This document shows, one piece after another, positions 14,648-21,949 of a stretch of DNA of 31,848 bases. The DNA is taken from contig DATKCJ010000070.1 in NCBI GenBank assembly GCA_035513275.1, forward strand, positions 1 through 31,848, in the 5' to 3' direction. How positions within the stretch are numbered: the first letter of the stretch is position 1; each line of letters begins with the position of its first letter. The stretch is from DATKCJ01 sp035513275 (lineage in GTDB: Bacteria; Verrucomicrobiota; Verrucomicrobiia; Opitutales; Opitutaceae). The notes under the pieces were generated by a model. It searched no databases. It had not been told where the DNA came from and saw nothing but the letters and a program-made list of their open reading frames with translations. The translations under genes were made by a program, and so were the position numbers.

Positions 14648-15046
14648 ATGAAGCCGAAGGCGATGATCAGCTGGAAGATATCGTTGGTTCTGTTGGTCAC
14701 CGTTTGTGCGGCGCTTGCGCTCGTGTTCACCTTTCAAGCCGAGCGGCGAGCCGTCGTTTCCGAATTCAAATGGACTATCGACGGAAGCACCTCTCCCTAC
14801 TCCTTCAGGATCAAGAATTACACTGACGAAGCATTGGCTGTGTTCGTGACAATTGTCGCTGAAGAGATCACACAAGGAGACGATGGGGTGAAGCTACTGC
14901 CGAGAGGGCGCCAGGTGGAAGACATTCACCTCGCACCGCGAGAAGATCGCGAAGTGATCGGAGTCGTGACACTCACCCGGTTCGGAACGAGTGGCACCGT
15001 GCTGACACTTTCATCTCAACTCAAGGAGCCGACGAGCAAACGGTGA
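14648..15046 (+). CDS. Small membrane-anchored protein of unknown function
   Basis: The 132-residue protein has one N-terminal membrane helix (about 9-28, WKISLVLLVTVCAALALVFTF), followed by a periplasmic beta-rich domain (SEFKWTIDGSTSPYSFRIKNYTDEALAVFVTIVAEE ... VIGVVTLTRFGTSGTVLTLSSQL). The domain resembles an immunoglobulin-like sandwich in its strand alternation, but I recognise no family. An alternative start is ATG 14663. The stop overlaps the GTG start of the next gene (GTGA, 15043-15046), so the two are co-translated. The 129 bp upstream show no repeat element and no clear promoter. Confidence 0.65.
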   Translation: MKPKAMISWKISLVLLVTVCAALALVFTFQAERRAVVSEFKWTIDGSTSPYSFRIKNYTDEALAVFVTIVAEEITQGDDGVKLLPRGRQVEDIHLAPREDREVIGVVTLTRFGTSGTVLTLSSQLKEPTSKR

Positions 15047-15621
15047 CCGGAAGCCGGCGTTCATTTCGTAATCTGCTCTCCGACTCTCTTGCGAGACTCA
15101 GCTCCGTGAACCCACCGGAGGTAAACCGCCGGACAACCGTCACGCCTGAGGAATTGCTCGCGGCGTTCGTCGGGGCGGTCGAGCCGCAGGAGCATCCGCC
15201 GCGCGCGAGCGACGGGATCGAGGGCACCGCGGAATGCGGCGTGATGCGATGGCGCGAGCGGACCTTCGACCCCGGCGTCGAAGGAGGCGGCGTCTCGTTC
15301 GGACCGAAGTGCGAGGCGCGCGTCACGAAGACGGACGGCGTGCTGACTATCCGTGCCACCGTCACCACCTCCGTCGGATATTGGTTTCCTTCGGTCTTCG
15401 TGTTCGTCTCGTTCGCGGCGCTGTTTGCCGTAACGATGTTCATCGACCCCGAGAATTGGAAAGGACCATGGTGGCTCTCGTGGCTGCTTCCGATCGTCAC
15501 CGCGCTCATTGTGGTGAAGGCGTTCTGGCAGGTGCGCCGGACGTCGCGGGAAGCACAGGCATTTCTCGAAGGGCTGATGCAATCTGCAAGTTCCAGAAAC
15601 CCGCGTCCTATTCGAAAGTGA
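15043..15621 (+). CDS. Two-span membrane protein of unknown function
   Basis: The 192-residue protein starts at a GTG overlapping the previous stop. Residues 1-110 are cytoplasmic or periplasmic, with TPEELLAAFVGAVEPQEHPPRASDG and a strand-rich stretch up to VLTIRATVTTS. Two hydrophobic helices lie at about 113-133 (YWFPSVFVFVSFAALFAVTMF) and 144-163 (WLSWLLPIVTALIVVKAFW), followed by a basic tail. No named family is recognised. With the preceding membrane-anchored protein and the following lipoprotein it forms a small envelope cluster of unknown role. Confidence 0.6.
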   Translation: MTGSRRSFRNLLSDSLARLSSVNPPEVNRRTTVTPEELLAAFVGAVEPQEHPPRASDGIEGTAECGVMRWRERTFDPGVEGGGVSFGPKCEARVTKTDGVLTIRATVTTSVGYWFPSVFVFVSFAALFAVTMFIDPENWKGPWWLSWLLPIVTALIVVKAFWQVRRTSREAQAFLEGLMQSASSRNPRPIRK

Positions 15622-15698
15622 GCGTTTGCCGTTGTTGCCGGCACGGCACTTCGGCGCTTCGTGAGCGTCTGAATCTCCACGCTTACCCCATGCGCGGT

Positions 15699-15727
15699 TT
15701 GAGCCGTCTGCAATTGTCGAATAGTCT
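15699..15727 (+). promoter_or_regulatory. Candidate promoter of the lipoprotein gene
   Basis: TTGAGC (15699-15704) and TAGTCT (15722-15727) are 17 bp apart, and the lipoprotein ATG (15734) follows six bases later. Transcription would begin at the start codon, and no ribosome binding site is visible. Weak match. Confidence 0.3.
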
Positions 15728-15733
15728 ACTCCC

Positions 15734-16144
15734 ATGAAACGCACACTGCTCAGCTTGTTCCTCGCCGCGGGTCTGATGGCGCTCATTGCCGGTTGCTCAT
15801 CAGGACCCACGCTTCGGCCCGACACGGTGGCGATCATCGATGTCCAGTCGGAGAAGAAGCCCGACAGCGAATTCACCTCCTACAAGGTGCGTGTGGGTTA
15901 CACGCTTCGGAGCACCGAGCGCGGCGAGGTGTCGCTCGGCTTCGATCTCGAAGAGCCCGGGCGCTTCATCGTTCTTGGCCAGCAAAAGGTCGCGAAAGGC
16001 ACGGGCGAAGTAGAGATGCTCGCCGAAGTGAGATTGCCGAAACGCGTCACGGTCACCGTCTACGCGGATCTTTCCGAAGAAGACCATCCTCCCGAATGGA
16101 CTTCGCTGGCCAAGGCCAGTCGGGTGATCCCGCTCGGGGAGTGA
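15734..16144 (+). CDS. Small lipoprotein of unknown function
   Basis: The 136-residue protein begins MKRTLLSLFLAAGLMALIAGC, a clear lipoprotein signal with lipobox LIAGC and lipidated C21; serines at +2 and +3 favour the outer membrane in proteobacterial terms. The mature domain is short and beta-rich (VAIIDVQSEKKPDSEFTSYKVRVGYTLRSTERGEVSLGFDLEEPGRF, then VEMLAEVRLPKRVTVTVYADL), alternating in the manner of an immunoglobulin-like fold. No family is recognised. It follows the two membrane proteins at 14648-15621 on the same strand with a 112-bp gap that includes its own candidate promoter. Confidence 0.75.
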   Translation: MKRTLLSLFLAAGLMALIAGCSSGPTLRPDTVAIIDVQSEKKPDSEFTSYKVRVGYTLRSTERGEVSLGFDLEEPGRFIVLGQQKVAKGTGEVEMLAEVRLPKRVTVTVYADLSEEDHPPEWTSLAKASRVIPLGE

Positions 16145-16204
16145 ATCATTCCGGTTGAGAATTGATTCGTTTTCCGGGCCACAGAGTGACGGAATGGCGG
16201 AACC

Positions 16205-16975
16205 ATGAAGCCCCGTCTCCTCCTTACCCTCGCTCTGTTCTCAATCGTGTCGGCCTCCGGCGCGTTCGCCGCGCAGTTCAAGGCACTCCTCATCACCAAG
16301 ACCGACGGCTGGCACCACGATTCGATGGTGGCCGCCGTCCCCGCCATGCAGGCCCTCGCCAAGCTGCACGACTTCGAACTCGTCTGGCCCAACAACATGG
16401 CGAGCGTGATAACCGACAAGGGCCTCGCCGATTTCCATGTCATCATCTTCCTGCTCACCACCGGCAACGTCCTCAACGACGAGCAGCAGGCCGCAGTGGA
16501 GCGTTTCATCCAGTCGGGGAAGGGCTTCGCCGCCATCCACACCGGCACCGACACGGAATACGACTGGCCTTGGTATACGAAGATGCTCGGCGCGCAGTTC
16601 CACATTCACCCCGCCGTGCAGACCGCCACCGTCGTCGTGCAGGATCGCAATTTCCCCGGCATGGACCTCTTCGCTCCGCGCTCCCTGCGCACCGAGGAAT
16701 GGTATCAGTTCAAGACCGAGCTGCCCGAGGGACCCAAGGTGCTGCTCACCGTCGACGAGACGACCTACAACCCGGATGCCAACTGGGGCGTCAAGAAGGG
16801 CGAGGGCATGGGCGATTTCCACCCGATCTCCTGGTATCACGAGTATGACGGCGGCCGCGCATTCCAGACCGCGCTCGGACACCTCCCGGCAACTTACTCG
16901 GAGCCGATCTTCCTCCACCACGTCTACGGCGGCATCTACTGGGCCGCGACTGGCAAGGGTTTCAAGGCGGAGTGA
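16205..16975 (+). CDS. Exported ThuA domain protein
   Basis: The 256-residue protein has a signal peptide (about 1-23, ending SGAFA). The rest is a ThuA/trehalose-utilisation domain with a class I glutamine-amidotransferase-like fold: FKALLITKTDGWHHDSMVAAVPAMQALAKLHDFEL, DFHVIIFLLTTGNVLNDEQQAAVERFIQSGKGFAAIHTGTDTEYDWPWY, QFHIHPAV, and YDGGRAFQTALGH near the end. These motifs are characteristic of the verrucomicrobial and planctomycetal secreted ThuA proteins, often near DUF1080 proteins. The molecular function is not established; the name comes from a rhizobial trehalose locus. The start is supported by GGCGGAA just upstream of ATG 16205. Confidence 0.92.
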   Translation: MKPRLLLTLALFSIVSASGAFAAQFKALLITKTDGWHHDSMVAAVPAMQALAKLHDFELVWPNNMASVITDKGLADFHVIIFLLTTGNVLNDEQQAAVERFIQSGKGFAAIHTGTDTEYDWPWYTKMLGAQFHIHPAVQTATVVVQDRNFPGMDLFAPRSLRTEEWYQFKTELPEGPKVLLTVDETTYNPDANWGVKKGEGMGDFHPISWYHEYDGGRAFQTALGHLPATYSEPIFLHHVYGGIYWAATGKGFKAE

Positions 16976-17020
16976 CAGAGCGGAATCAAGAAAGACAATC
17001 TGCCGTCTGACTTGGGATCC

Positions 17021-17473
17021 ATGGCGAATCCAGCAAACGCGCCGAGGCATGACTCGCGCGCGTTCCGCCCTGCCCCGATCGGCATAGGCGCATGGATCGC
17101 ATTCGGTATCCTGCTCGTGCTTCCTGCGATCGCGTTGAGCCGGCTCGCATTTTCCAGCGAATGGAGGCTGCTTGCAGGTGTGCCAGTGATTGTTTCGCTC
17201 CTGACATTTCTCGCTTATCGAAGCGACAAGAAGCGTGCGCAGACAGGCGAGTGGCGTGTCTCCGAGGCGACGCTTCACTTGATGGAGTTGACCGGTGGAT
17301 GGCCCGGCGCGCTTCTCGCCCAGCGAAGATATCGGCACAAGACATCGAAGGTTTCGTTCCAGGTCGCCTTCTGGCTCCTCGTCCTGATCCACCAGGCCGT
17401 CTCTCTCGACTTCCTGCTCGACTGGCGACTCTCAGACGGATTGCTGCAACTCATCAAAAGCCAGATCGCCTGA
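17021..17473 (+). CDS. DUF1294 integral membrane protein
   Basis: The 150-residue protein has three to four hydrophobic segments (about 23-43, 49-64 and 109-125). Between them is the DUF1294 signature AYRSDKKRAQTGEWRVSEATLHLMELTGGWPGALLAQRRYRHKTSKVSFQ. In many bacteria this domain follows a cold-shock domain; here it stands alone after a short, proline-containing, hydrophilic N-terminus. Function is unknown. I use ATG 17021; a TTG nine bases earlier is possible. The gene starts 45 bp after ThuA and may be read from the same transcript. Confidence 0.88.
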   Translation: MANPANAPRHDSRAFRPAPIGIGAWIAFGILLVLPAIALSRLAFSSEWRLLAGVPVIVSLLTFLAYRSDKKRAQTGEWRVSEATLHLMELTGGWPGALLAQRRYRHKTSKVSFQVAFWLLVLIHQAVSLDFLLDWRLSDGLLQLIKSQIA

Positions 17474-17904
17474 ACGAGCGACGGTGGAAGCCTCTGCGAA
17501 GCAGGGAGGCCATTTCTTCGTCACAGAGGTCACGGAGAACAGAAGGAGTACACAGAGATCGATGCATTGCTCCGTGGCCTCCGATTGGATCTCTGTGCGC
17601 TCCGTGACTAATACTCGGAGTTCTCCCGCGGATCACGCGGATGATCGCGGATGAGTTCAGAAGCAATCTGTGACCATCTGTGAAATCTGTGGCAAACGCC
17701 CGGCTCGATGCCTTGCTCCGTGAACTCAGTCAGGCCTCTGCGTTCTCCGTGACGAAAATTCTTCCGTGTCGTTCCGTGTGTTCCGTGGGCAATCCACTCC
17801 GTCTTTTGTGTCTCTTTGTGCCTCTATGTGGCCAATGTCCGACTCCGTGACCTCGGATCGGACCTCTGTGCTCTCCGTGACCCAATCCGATCCCTAACGC
17901 GGAC
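17474..17904. repeat. Phrase-like degenerate short repeats
   Basis: This 431-bp intergenic stretch is built from recurrent 7-12 nt words: CTCCGTGA, CTCTGTG, CACAGAGG, CACGGAG, CGCGGAT and TTCCGTG, with slight variation. Examples are CACAGAGGTCACGGAGAACA near 17522, CGCGGATCACGCGGATGATC near 17634 and CTCTGTGCTCTCCGTGACC near 17863. The words occur on both strands. It is not a CRISPR array, because repeats and spacings are not uniform. It separates DUF1294 from the convergent TIM-barrel gene. No gene is recognised in it. Confidence 0.85.
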
Positions 17905-18717
17905 TCACTTCCCGAAATTCGCCTCGAACCACTTCTTTCCGCGCGTGACAAACTCCGTCGGGTCCTTCGCGAACTCCGCGCTGTCGGTCTCAAGCGCCAT
18001 CACGCCAGACCAGCCGGCCTCCTTCATCGCAGCGACGAGCCCGGCATAGTTCGTGTTGCCGAGGCCGATGTGCGTATCGACCGCCGTAGGTTTGCCATCG
18101 ACGAGGTCGACTCGCTTGTCCTTCAGGTGCATGTCGTAAACGCGATCGCCGTAGTTCTTGAACACACTCTCGGCGTCGAAGCCCGCCGCAGTCACCCAAC
18201 CGATGTCCATGCAAACGCCGATGCGGCTGTCGCGCTGCGCGAGCATGTGTTTCACGGTCGACGGATTGCCATAGACCGAACCCGTGCCGTGGTTGTGGAC
18301 GGCGAGCTTGATGTCGTATTCCTTCACGAGCTCCTCGAGGTTGTCCCACTCGGCGAGGTTGCCCGGCTCGACGACGAGAAGCTTCACGCCGAAGAGTTTC
18401 GCGAGTTCGAAGAGCTTGCGGTTCTCTTCCTTGTCCATCGACGTCGGGCACACGCCGAACGTGTAGGCCTTCACGCCGTGCTTCTCGAGAAAGGCTTTCT
18501 TGCGAAGGTTCACCTCGACGGGATCCGAAGCGCTGATGTGCTTCCGGTAGAGCTGAAGATTCGTGATGCCGTGCTTCTTCGCGAAGAGAACGGTCTCCTC
18601 GAAAGTCATCTCGCGACACGTCCACGTCTCGATTCCGAGACTCGGCCTGGCGTGCGCCGCCGCGGCGGCGAGCACGAATGCAGCAATCAGAGCAACGGTG
18701 CGAAAGATCGTTTTCAT
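17905..18717 (-). CDS. Exported sugar phosphate isomerase/epimerase-like TIM barrel
   Basis: The 270-residue protein has a signal peptide (1-23, ending AAAHA) and an AP-endonuclease-2-type TIM barrel (xylose isomerase-like). Putative metal-site residues are E117 (VVEPGN), H141 or H143 (VHNHG), D171 (CMDIGW), H197 (DMHLKD) and E243 (ALETDS). The HNHG, DIGW and DMHLKD motifs match sugar epimerase/isomerase-like proteins. Exported versions are common in Verrucomicrobiota and Planctomycetota, and their substrate is generally unknown. ATG 18717 is chosen because an upstream extension to 18741 adds only eight residues before the signal peptide. It is convergent with the genes on its left. Confidence 0.9.
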   Translation of the reverse strand: MKTIFRTVALIAAFVLAAAAAHARPSLGIETWTCREMTFEETVLFAKKHGITNLQLYRKHISASDPVEVNLRKKAFLEKHGVKAYTFGVCPTSMDKEENRKLFELAKLFGVKLLVVEPGNLAEWDNLEELVKEYDIKLAVHNHGTGSVYGNPSTVKHMLAQRDSRIGVCMDIGWVTAAGFDAESVFKNYGDRVYDMHLKDKRVDLVDGKPTAVDTHIGLGNTNYAGLVAAMKEAGWSGVMALETDSAEFAKDPTEFVTRGKKWFEANFGK

Positions 18718-18807
18718 CAGGGTTGGAGAACATAGCCGCAACAGGACTCGACGGCAAGGCCAGCAATGCAGGTCGCGTGTGGTCCGTCCACTGATGGTGT
18801 GTCCGTC

Positions 18808-18889
18808 TCTTCTTGTGGGTCGGGCTTTACGCCCGACTGTTTGCGATCGTGTTCAATCCCGTCGGGCGTAAAGCCGACTCACAAGAAGA
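18808..18889. repeat. GTGG/GTGA-headed hairpin doublet (element R5)
   Basis: Arms 18808-18837 and 18861-18889 are inverted copies differing by one substitution and one deletion, separated by 23 bp. Each half is itself a hairpin: GTGG then GTCGGGC-tttac-GCCCGAC on the left; on the minus strand of the right half GTGA then GTCGGC-tttac-GCCCGAC. It has the same layout as the GTAG elements but with a variant head. It lies between the divergent TIM-barrel and P-loop genes. Confidence 0.8.
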
Positions 18890-18954
18890 CCGGGCCGAAT
18901 CCCAAGCTTGTCTTCCACTTCTCGGCGCGCCCCGATAATTCACCCATCGAAAAA

Positions 18955-19548
18955 ATGAGCGGCGCATCACCAGTTCAGCCCACCCCGGCCACTGTCGTCT
19001 TCATCCACGGGCCGCCGGCGTGCGGCAAGCTCACGATCGCGCGCGAGGTGTGCGCGCTCACGGGGTTTGCGCTCTTCCACAACCACCTCGTGGTCGACCT
19101 GCTTCTGTCGCTCTTCCCGTTTGGGAGCCCGGAGTTCGTGCGGCATCGCGAGCGGATGTGGCTTGACCTGATCGGCGACGCCGTCGCGGCGGGAGAATCG
19201 CTCGTCTTCACCTTCAATCCGGAGCGCACCGTCAAGTCTGGGTTTCCCGAACGGTTTCGCGAATGCGTCGCTGGCGCAGGCGGCGCCGTGCGATTCGTCG
19301 AGGTGCTCTGCTCCGAGGAGGAAATCGAGGCACGGATGGAGGCCGCCTCACGCAAGGAGCACGGCAAGCTCAACTCTCTCGCTTTCTACCGCGAACTGAA
19401 GCGCGAAGGCGCGTTCGAATACCCGGCAATTGAGTCGGAGCACGTGATCGACTCCACTTCAGCTTCTCCCCAGGAGTCGGCGCGCCGCATTATCGATGAA
19501 CTCGCAGTCATGAGAGTCTCACGCGCCACGGACACGCCACCCGGATGA
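18955..19548 (+). CDS. P-loop NTPase, small-molecule-kinase-like
   Basis: The 197-residue protein opens with VVFIHGPPACGKLTIAREV, a Walker A motif (G19-P-P-A-C-G24-K25-L-T27) of the kind found in shikimate/gluconate-kinase-like AAA_33 proteins. The following HNHLVVDLLLSLFPFG and ESLVFTFNPERT segments fit a substrate lid and Walker-B-like strand, and VEVLCSEEEIEARMEAASRKEHGKL resembles the LID helix with arginine(s). It probably phosphorylates a small metabolite, or is an orphan nucleotide-binding protein; the substrate is unknown. ATG 18955 follows an A-rich run and a GATAAT that could be a -10 element (18934-18939). The stop overlaps the next gene by ATGA. Confidence 0.8.
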   Translation: MSGASPVQPTPATVVFIHGPPACGKLTIAREVCALTGFALFHNHLVVDLLLSLFPFGSPEFVRHRERMWLDLIGDAVAAGESLVFTFNPERTVKSGFPERFRECVAGAGGAVRFVEVLCSEEEIEARMEAASRKEHGKLNSLAFYRELKREGAFEYPAIESEHVIDSTSASPQESARRIIDELAVMRVSRATDTPPG

Positions 19549-19982
19549 CCTCCACCCTCTACTTTGCCTACGGGTCGAACATGAACGAGGAGCAGTTGAA
19601 GATGCGCTGCACTACGTCGCACTTTCTTTGCCGCGCAGTGCTGGCGGAGCACCGGTTCGTGATCACGTCGCGCGGCTACGCGAGTGTTGTGCCGCACGCA
19701 GGCGGCAAGGCGCACGGCGTGCTGATCGCGCTGACCGCACCGGACGAACGCGCGCTCGACCGCTACGAGGGTGTCGCCGCGGGCATGTATCGGCGTGCGA
19801 CAGTGGAAGTGATCACGGAGCTTGGCTACGCGGTGCCGGCGCTGATCTACATCGACGACATCGGCGGCGAGGGTCCGCCAAAACCAGACTACCTCGAGCG
19901 AATCCTCGACGGCGCCCGGCGTCACGCGCTGCCGCAGGAGTCGGTCGCCGAACTTGAGGGCTGGGCAAATGCGGGGCCTTGA
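19545..19982 (+). CDS. Gamma-glutamylcyclotransferase-like protein
   Basis: The 145-residue protein has the AIG2/GGCT fold signature: the substrate-binding loop FAYGSNM (residues 7-13) near the N-terminus, and LDRYEGVAAGMYRR with probable catalytic E75. Related enzymes release 5-oxoproline from gamma-glutamyl compounds or act on gamma-glutamylamines; the exact substrate cannot be told. The start ATG overlaps the preceding kinase-like gene (ATGA, 19545-19548), so the two are co-translated. The length is normal for the family. Confidence 0.9.
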   Translation: MTSTLYFAYGSNMNEEQLKMRCTTSHFLCRAVLAEHRFVITSRGYASVVPHAGGKAHGVLIALTAPDERALDRYEGVAAGMYRRATVEVITELGYAVPALIYIDDIGGEGPPKPDYLERILDGARRHALPQESVAELEGWANAGP

Positions 19983-20098
19983 GTTTCGCGTGCTCGAATT
20001 GACGCCCGGTCGATCGCCGGGAGGAACCCGTGTCCTTCGACAGGGTCTGATCGGACACGCCGCCAGCCTTGAAGCCTCGCCAACCGGTCTCTTCCCCG

Positions 20099-20476
20099 AT
20101 GCGTTTCCTCGCAATGATCACATTGGCGTCTGTAACATCGGCGATGGCCGCAGGGGAACCTGAGAGAAGCGTTTCGTGGTTGACCCGGGTGTTGACGGAG
20201 GACTTCAAGTTCCAGCCCAATCAGGACTCCGCCCTAGACATCATGGAAGCGCACGATCCGGAAGAAGGCATCTTCGTGCTGCCGGAATTCAAGGTGACCT
20301 CCAACCTACCGAGGGGTCTTGAAGCTGCGGTTGAGAGTAAGCGGCTTGCAGTGGAGGCGGAGAAATTCTCATGGAAGCACGGCGGCACGATCCTGAAGTT
20401 GCGATCGAACGTGAAGCTCAAGTTCAAGTACAACCCCGAGCACAACGGGATCGATCTGCTGAGCATTTCGTGGTGA
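20099..20476 (+). CDS. Small exported protein of unknown function
   Basis: The 125-residue protein has a signal peptide (MRFLAMITLASVTSAMA, cleavage near AMA-AG). The mature part contains VSWLTRVLTEDFKFQPN, EEGIFVLPEFKVTS and ESKRLAVEAEKFSWKHGGTILKLRSNVKLKFKYNPEHNGIDLLSISW. The pattern of a 'VLPEFKVTS' segment followed by a KLRSNVKLKFKYNPEHNGIDLLSISW-like tail is reminiscent of small Opitutae proteins but I cannot name a family. ATG 20099 is preferred over TTG 20069 because it puts the signal peptide first. It is separated by 116 bp from the preceding gene. Confidence 0.7.
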   Translation: MRFLAMITLASVTSAMAAGEPERSVSWLTRVLTEDFKFQPNQDSALDIMEAHDPEEGIFVLPEFKVTSNLPRGLEAAVESKRLAVEAEKFSWKHGGTILKLRSNVKLKFKYNPEHNGIDLLSISW

Positions 20477-20689
20477 ATCGCAAGGGCGCGCCGGAAATCC
20501 CGGTAGCACCCGCCTGCACAAGGAAACGCGCGGCCCAACAACCCAGAAGGGCTCGCGATCGCCGCGAGGTTATGGTTTTGGCGCTTCACCGCAATCCGAC
20601 TCCTGTTCGCCACTGAAAACGGAGGCGCACATTTTCAGCCGATTCGCCCTTGCATATCGCTCGACCGCTCGGCACGGAAACATCCGGCC

Positions 20690-21709
20690 ATGCGCGTCCT
20701 GCACTACCCCGCATTCGACCGGCTGGAGATTCGCGACGTCGACCCAATCGCGCCCGCGCCCGACGAGGTGCGGATGAAGGTCGCGGCGTGCGGCATCTGC
20801 GGCAGCGAACTCGAGTCGTTCAAGAACCACAGCCCTCGCCGCCCGCCGCCGCTCGTGATGGGTCATGAGTTTTGCGGCACCGTCGTCGAGGCCAGCGCGG
20901 AGGTGCACGACTGGAACGTCGGCGCGCGTGTCGTGAGCCACTCGATCGTGCACTGCGGACGCTGCGAGCGCTGCAACCGCGGCGACACGCACCTGTGCGC
21001 TGCGCGACAGGTCTTCGGCATGCAGCGACCCGGCGCGTTTGCGGAATACGTGAACGTGCCCGCGCGCTGCCTCATCCCCTGGCCCGACGCACTGCCTGCG
21101 GTGTCGGCGGCGCTCGCCGAGCCGCTCGCAAATGGGATCCACGTCACCCACCTCGTGCGCCACCTTCCCGCGGCGACTGTGCTCGTGATCGGCGCGGGGC
21201 CGATCGGGCTGTTCTGCCAACAGGCGCTGCAGGTGCTGCGCGGCGCGCGCGTGATCGTGGCCGATCTCAGCCCGGAGCGTCTCGAAGTCGCTAAGACACT
21301 CGGCGCGGCGCGCACGATCAATCCACGCGAGGAGGATGTCGCGAAGGTGGTCGCAGCGGCGACAAGCGGCGAAGGCGCGGACATCACGGTAGACGCCGTC
21401 GGCGCCGCGGTCACAAAGCGCACTTCGCTCGACGCGCTGCGCCCCGGCGGCGGCGCCGTGTGGATCGGGCTGCACGAAAACGCTCTCACGCTCGACAGCT
21501 ACGCGATCACGCTCCCCGAGAAGCTCGTCTTCGGGAGCTATGCCGCAACGATCGGCGAACTGCGCGAAGCCATCGACCTTATGGCGGCAGGACGGATCGA
21601 AACGCTCTCCTGGGTGCAACAGTTCCCGCTCGAGAGCGGCGTCGAAGCTTTCCACCGCATGCTCGCCGCGAGGGGTGCCGACATAAAGGCGGTTCTCACT
21701 CCGAAGTGA
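20690..21709 (+). CDS. Zinc-dependent medium-chain alcohol/polyol dehydrogenase
   Basis: The 339-residue protein is a full-length MDR. The catalytic zinc site is formed by C34 (ACGICGSE), H59 and E60 (MGHEFCG). Structural-zinc cysteines are C89, C92, C95 and C103 (HCGRCERCNRGDTHLC). The Rossmann motif is VLVIGAGPIGLF around residues 165-176. The EPLANGIHV segment is typical of the galactitol/threonine/L-idonate dehydrogenase branch. The probable reaction is NAD(P)-dependent oxidation of a sugar or polyol. It begins a co-oriented run with an SDR, a D-2-hydroxyacid dehydrogenase and an amidohydrolase, pointing to a non-phosphorylated sugar-oxidation route. Its substrate is inferred from context only. 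Confidence 0.93.
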   Translation: MRVLHYPAFDRLEIRDVDPIAPAPDEVRMKVAACGICGSELESFKNHSPRRPPPLVMGHEFCGTVVEASAEVHDWNVGARVVSHSIVHCGRCERCNRGDTHLCAARQVFGMQRPGAFAEYVNVPARCLIPWPDALPAVSAALAEPLANGIHVTHLVRHLPAATVLVIGAGPIGLFCQQALQVLRGARVIVADLSPERLEVAKTLGAARTINPREEDVAKVVAAATSGEGADITVDAVGAAVTKRTSLDALRPGGGAVWIGLHENALTLDSYAITLPEKLVFGSYAATIGELREAIDLMAAGRIETLSWVQQFPLESGVEAFHRMLAARGADIKAVLTPK

Positions 21710-21714
21710 AGAGA

Positions 21715-21949
21715 CCACGAGACCACGGACCACTGACCATTGGACTAAGAGACTAACGGACTAACCGACCAAGAGACCAGGCCACCGACCACGAGCCTCC
21801 GACTGTCGGAGCAGCCGTTTCGACAGGCTTATAGGCCCTGCCCGGCGTCGAAGGACTCTTCAAAGCGACTCCGATCTCCAATCTTCGATCTCCAAACTCC
21901 GATCTCCGATTCCTTTCACTCTCACTTTCACTTTCACCCTCCTGACGCC
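21715..21949. repeat. Phrase-like short repeats upstream of the SDR start
   Basis: The stretch contains GACCAC/GACCA words (21715-21790), CTCCGATCTCC/CTTCGATCTCC words (21866-21910) and CACTTTCAC/CACTCTCACT words (21917-21938). The last block ends 11 bases before the SDR start codon. No Shine-Dalgarno sequence is recognisable there. No gene is present. Confidence 0.75.

Noticed and set aside
17474..17904. CRISPR-like array
   Set aside because: Words vary in sequence and spacing, with no constant repeat or spacer length and no cas genes.
20570..21733. 387-codon minus-strand frame
   Set aside because: It is antisense to a full-length zinc dehydrogenase with all its metal ligands; GC-rich codon use makes long antisense frames common here.
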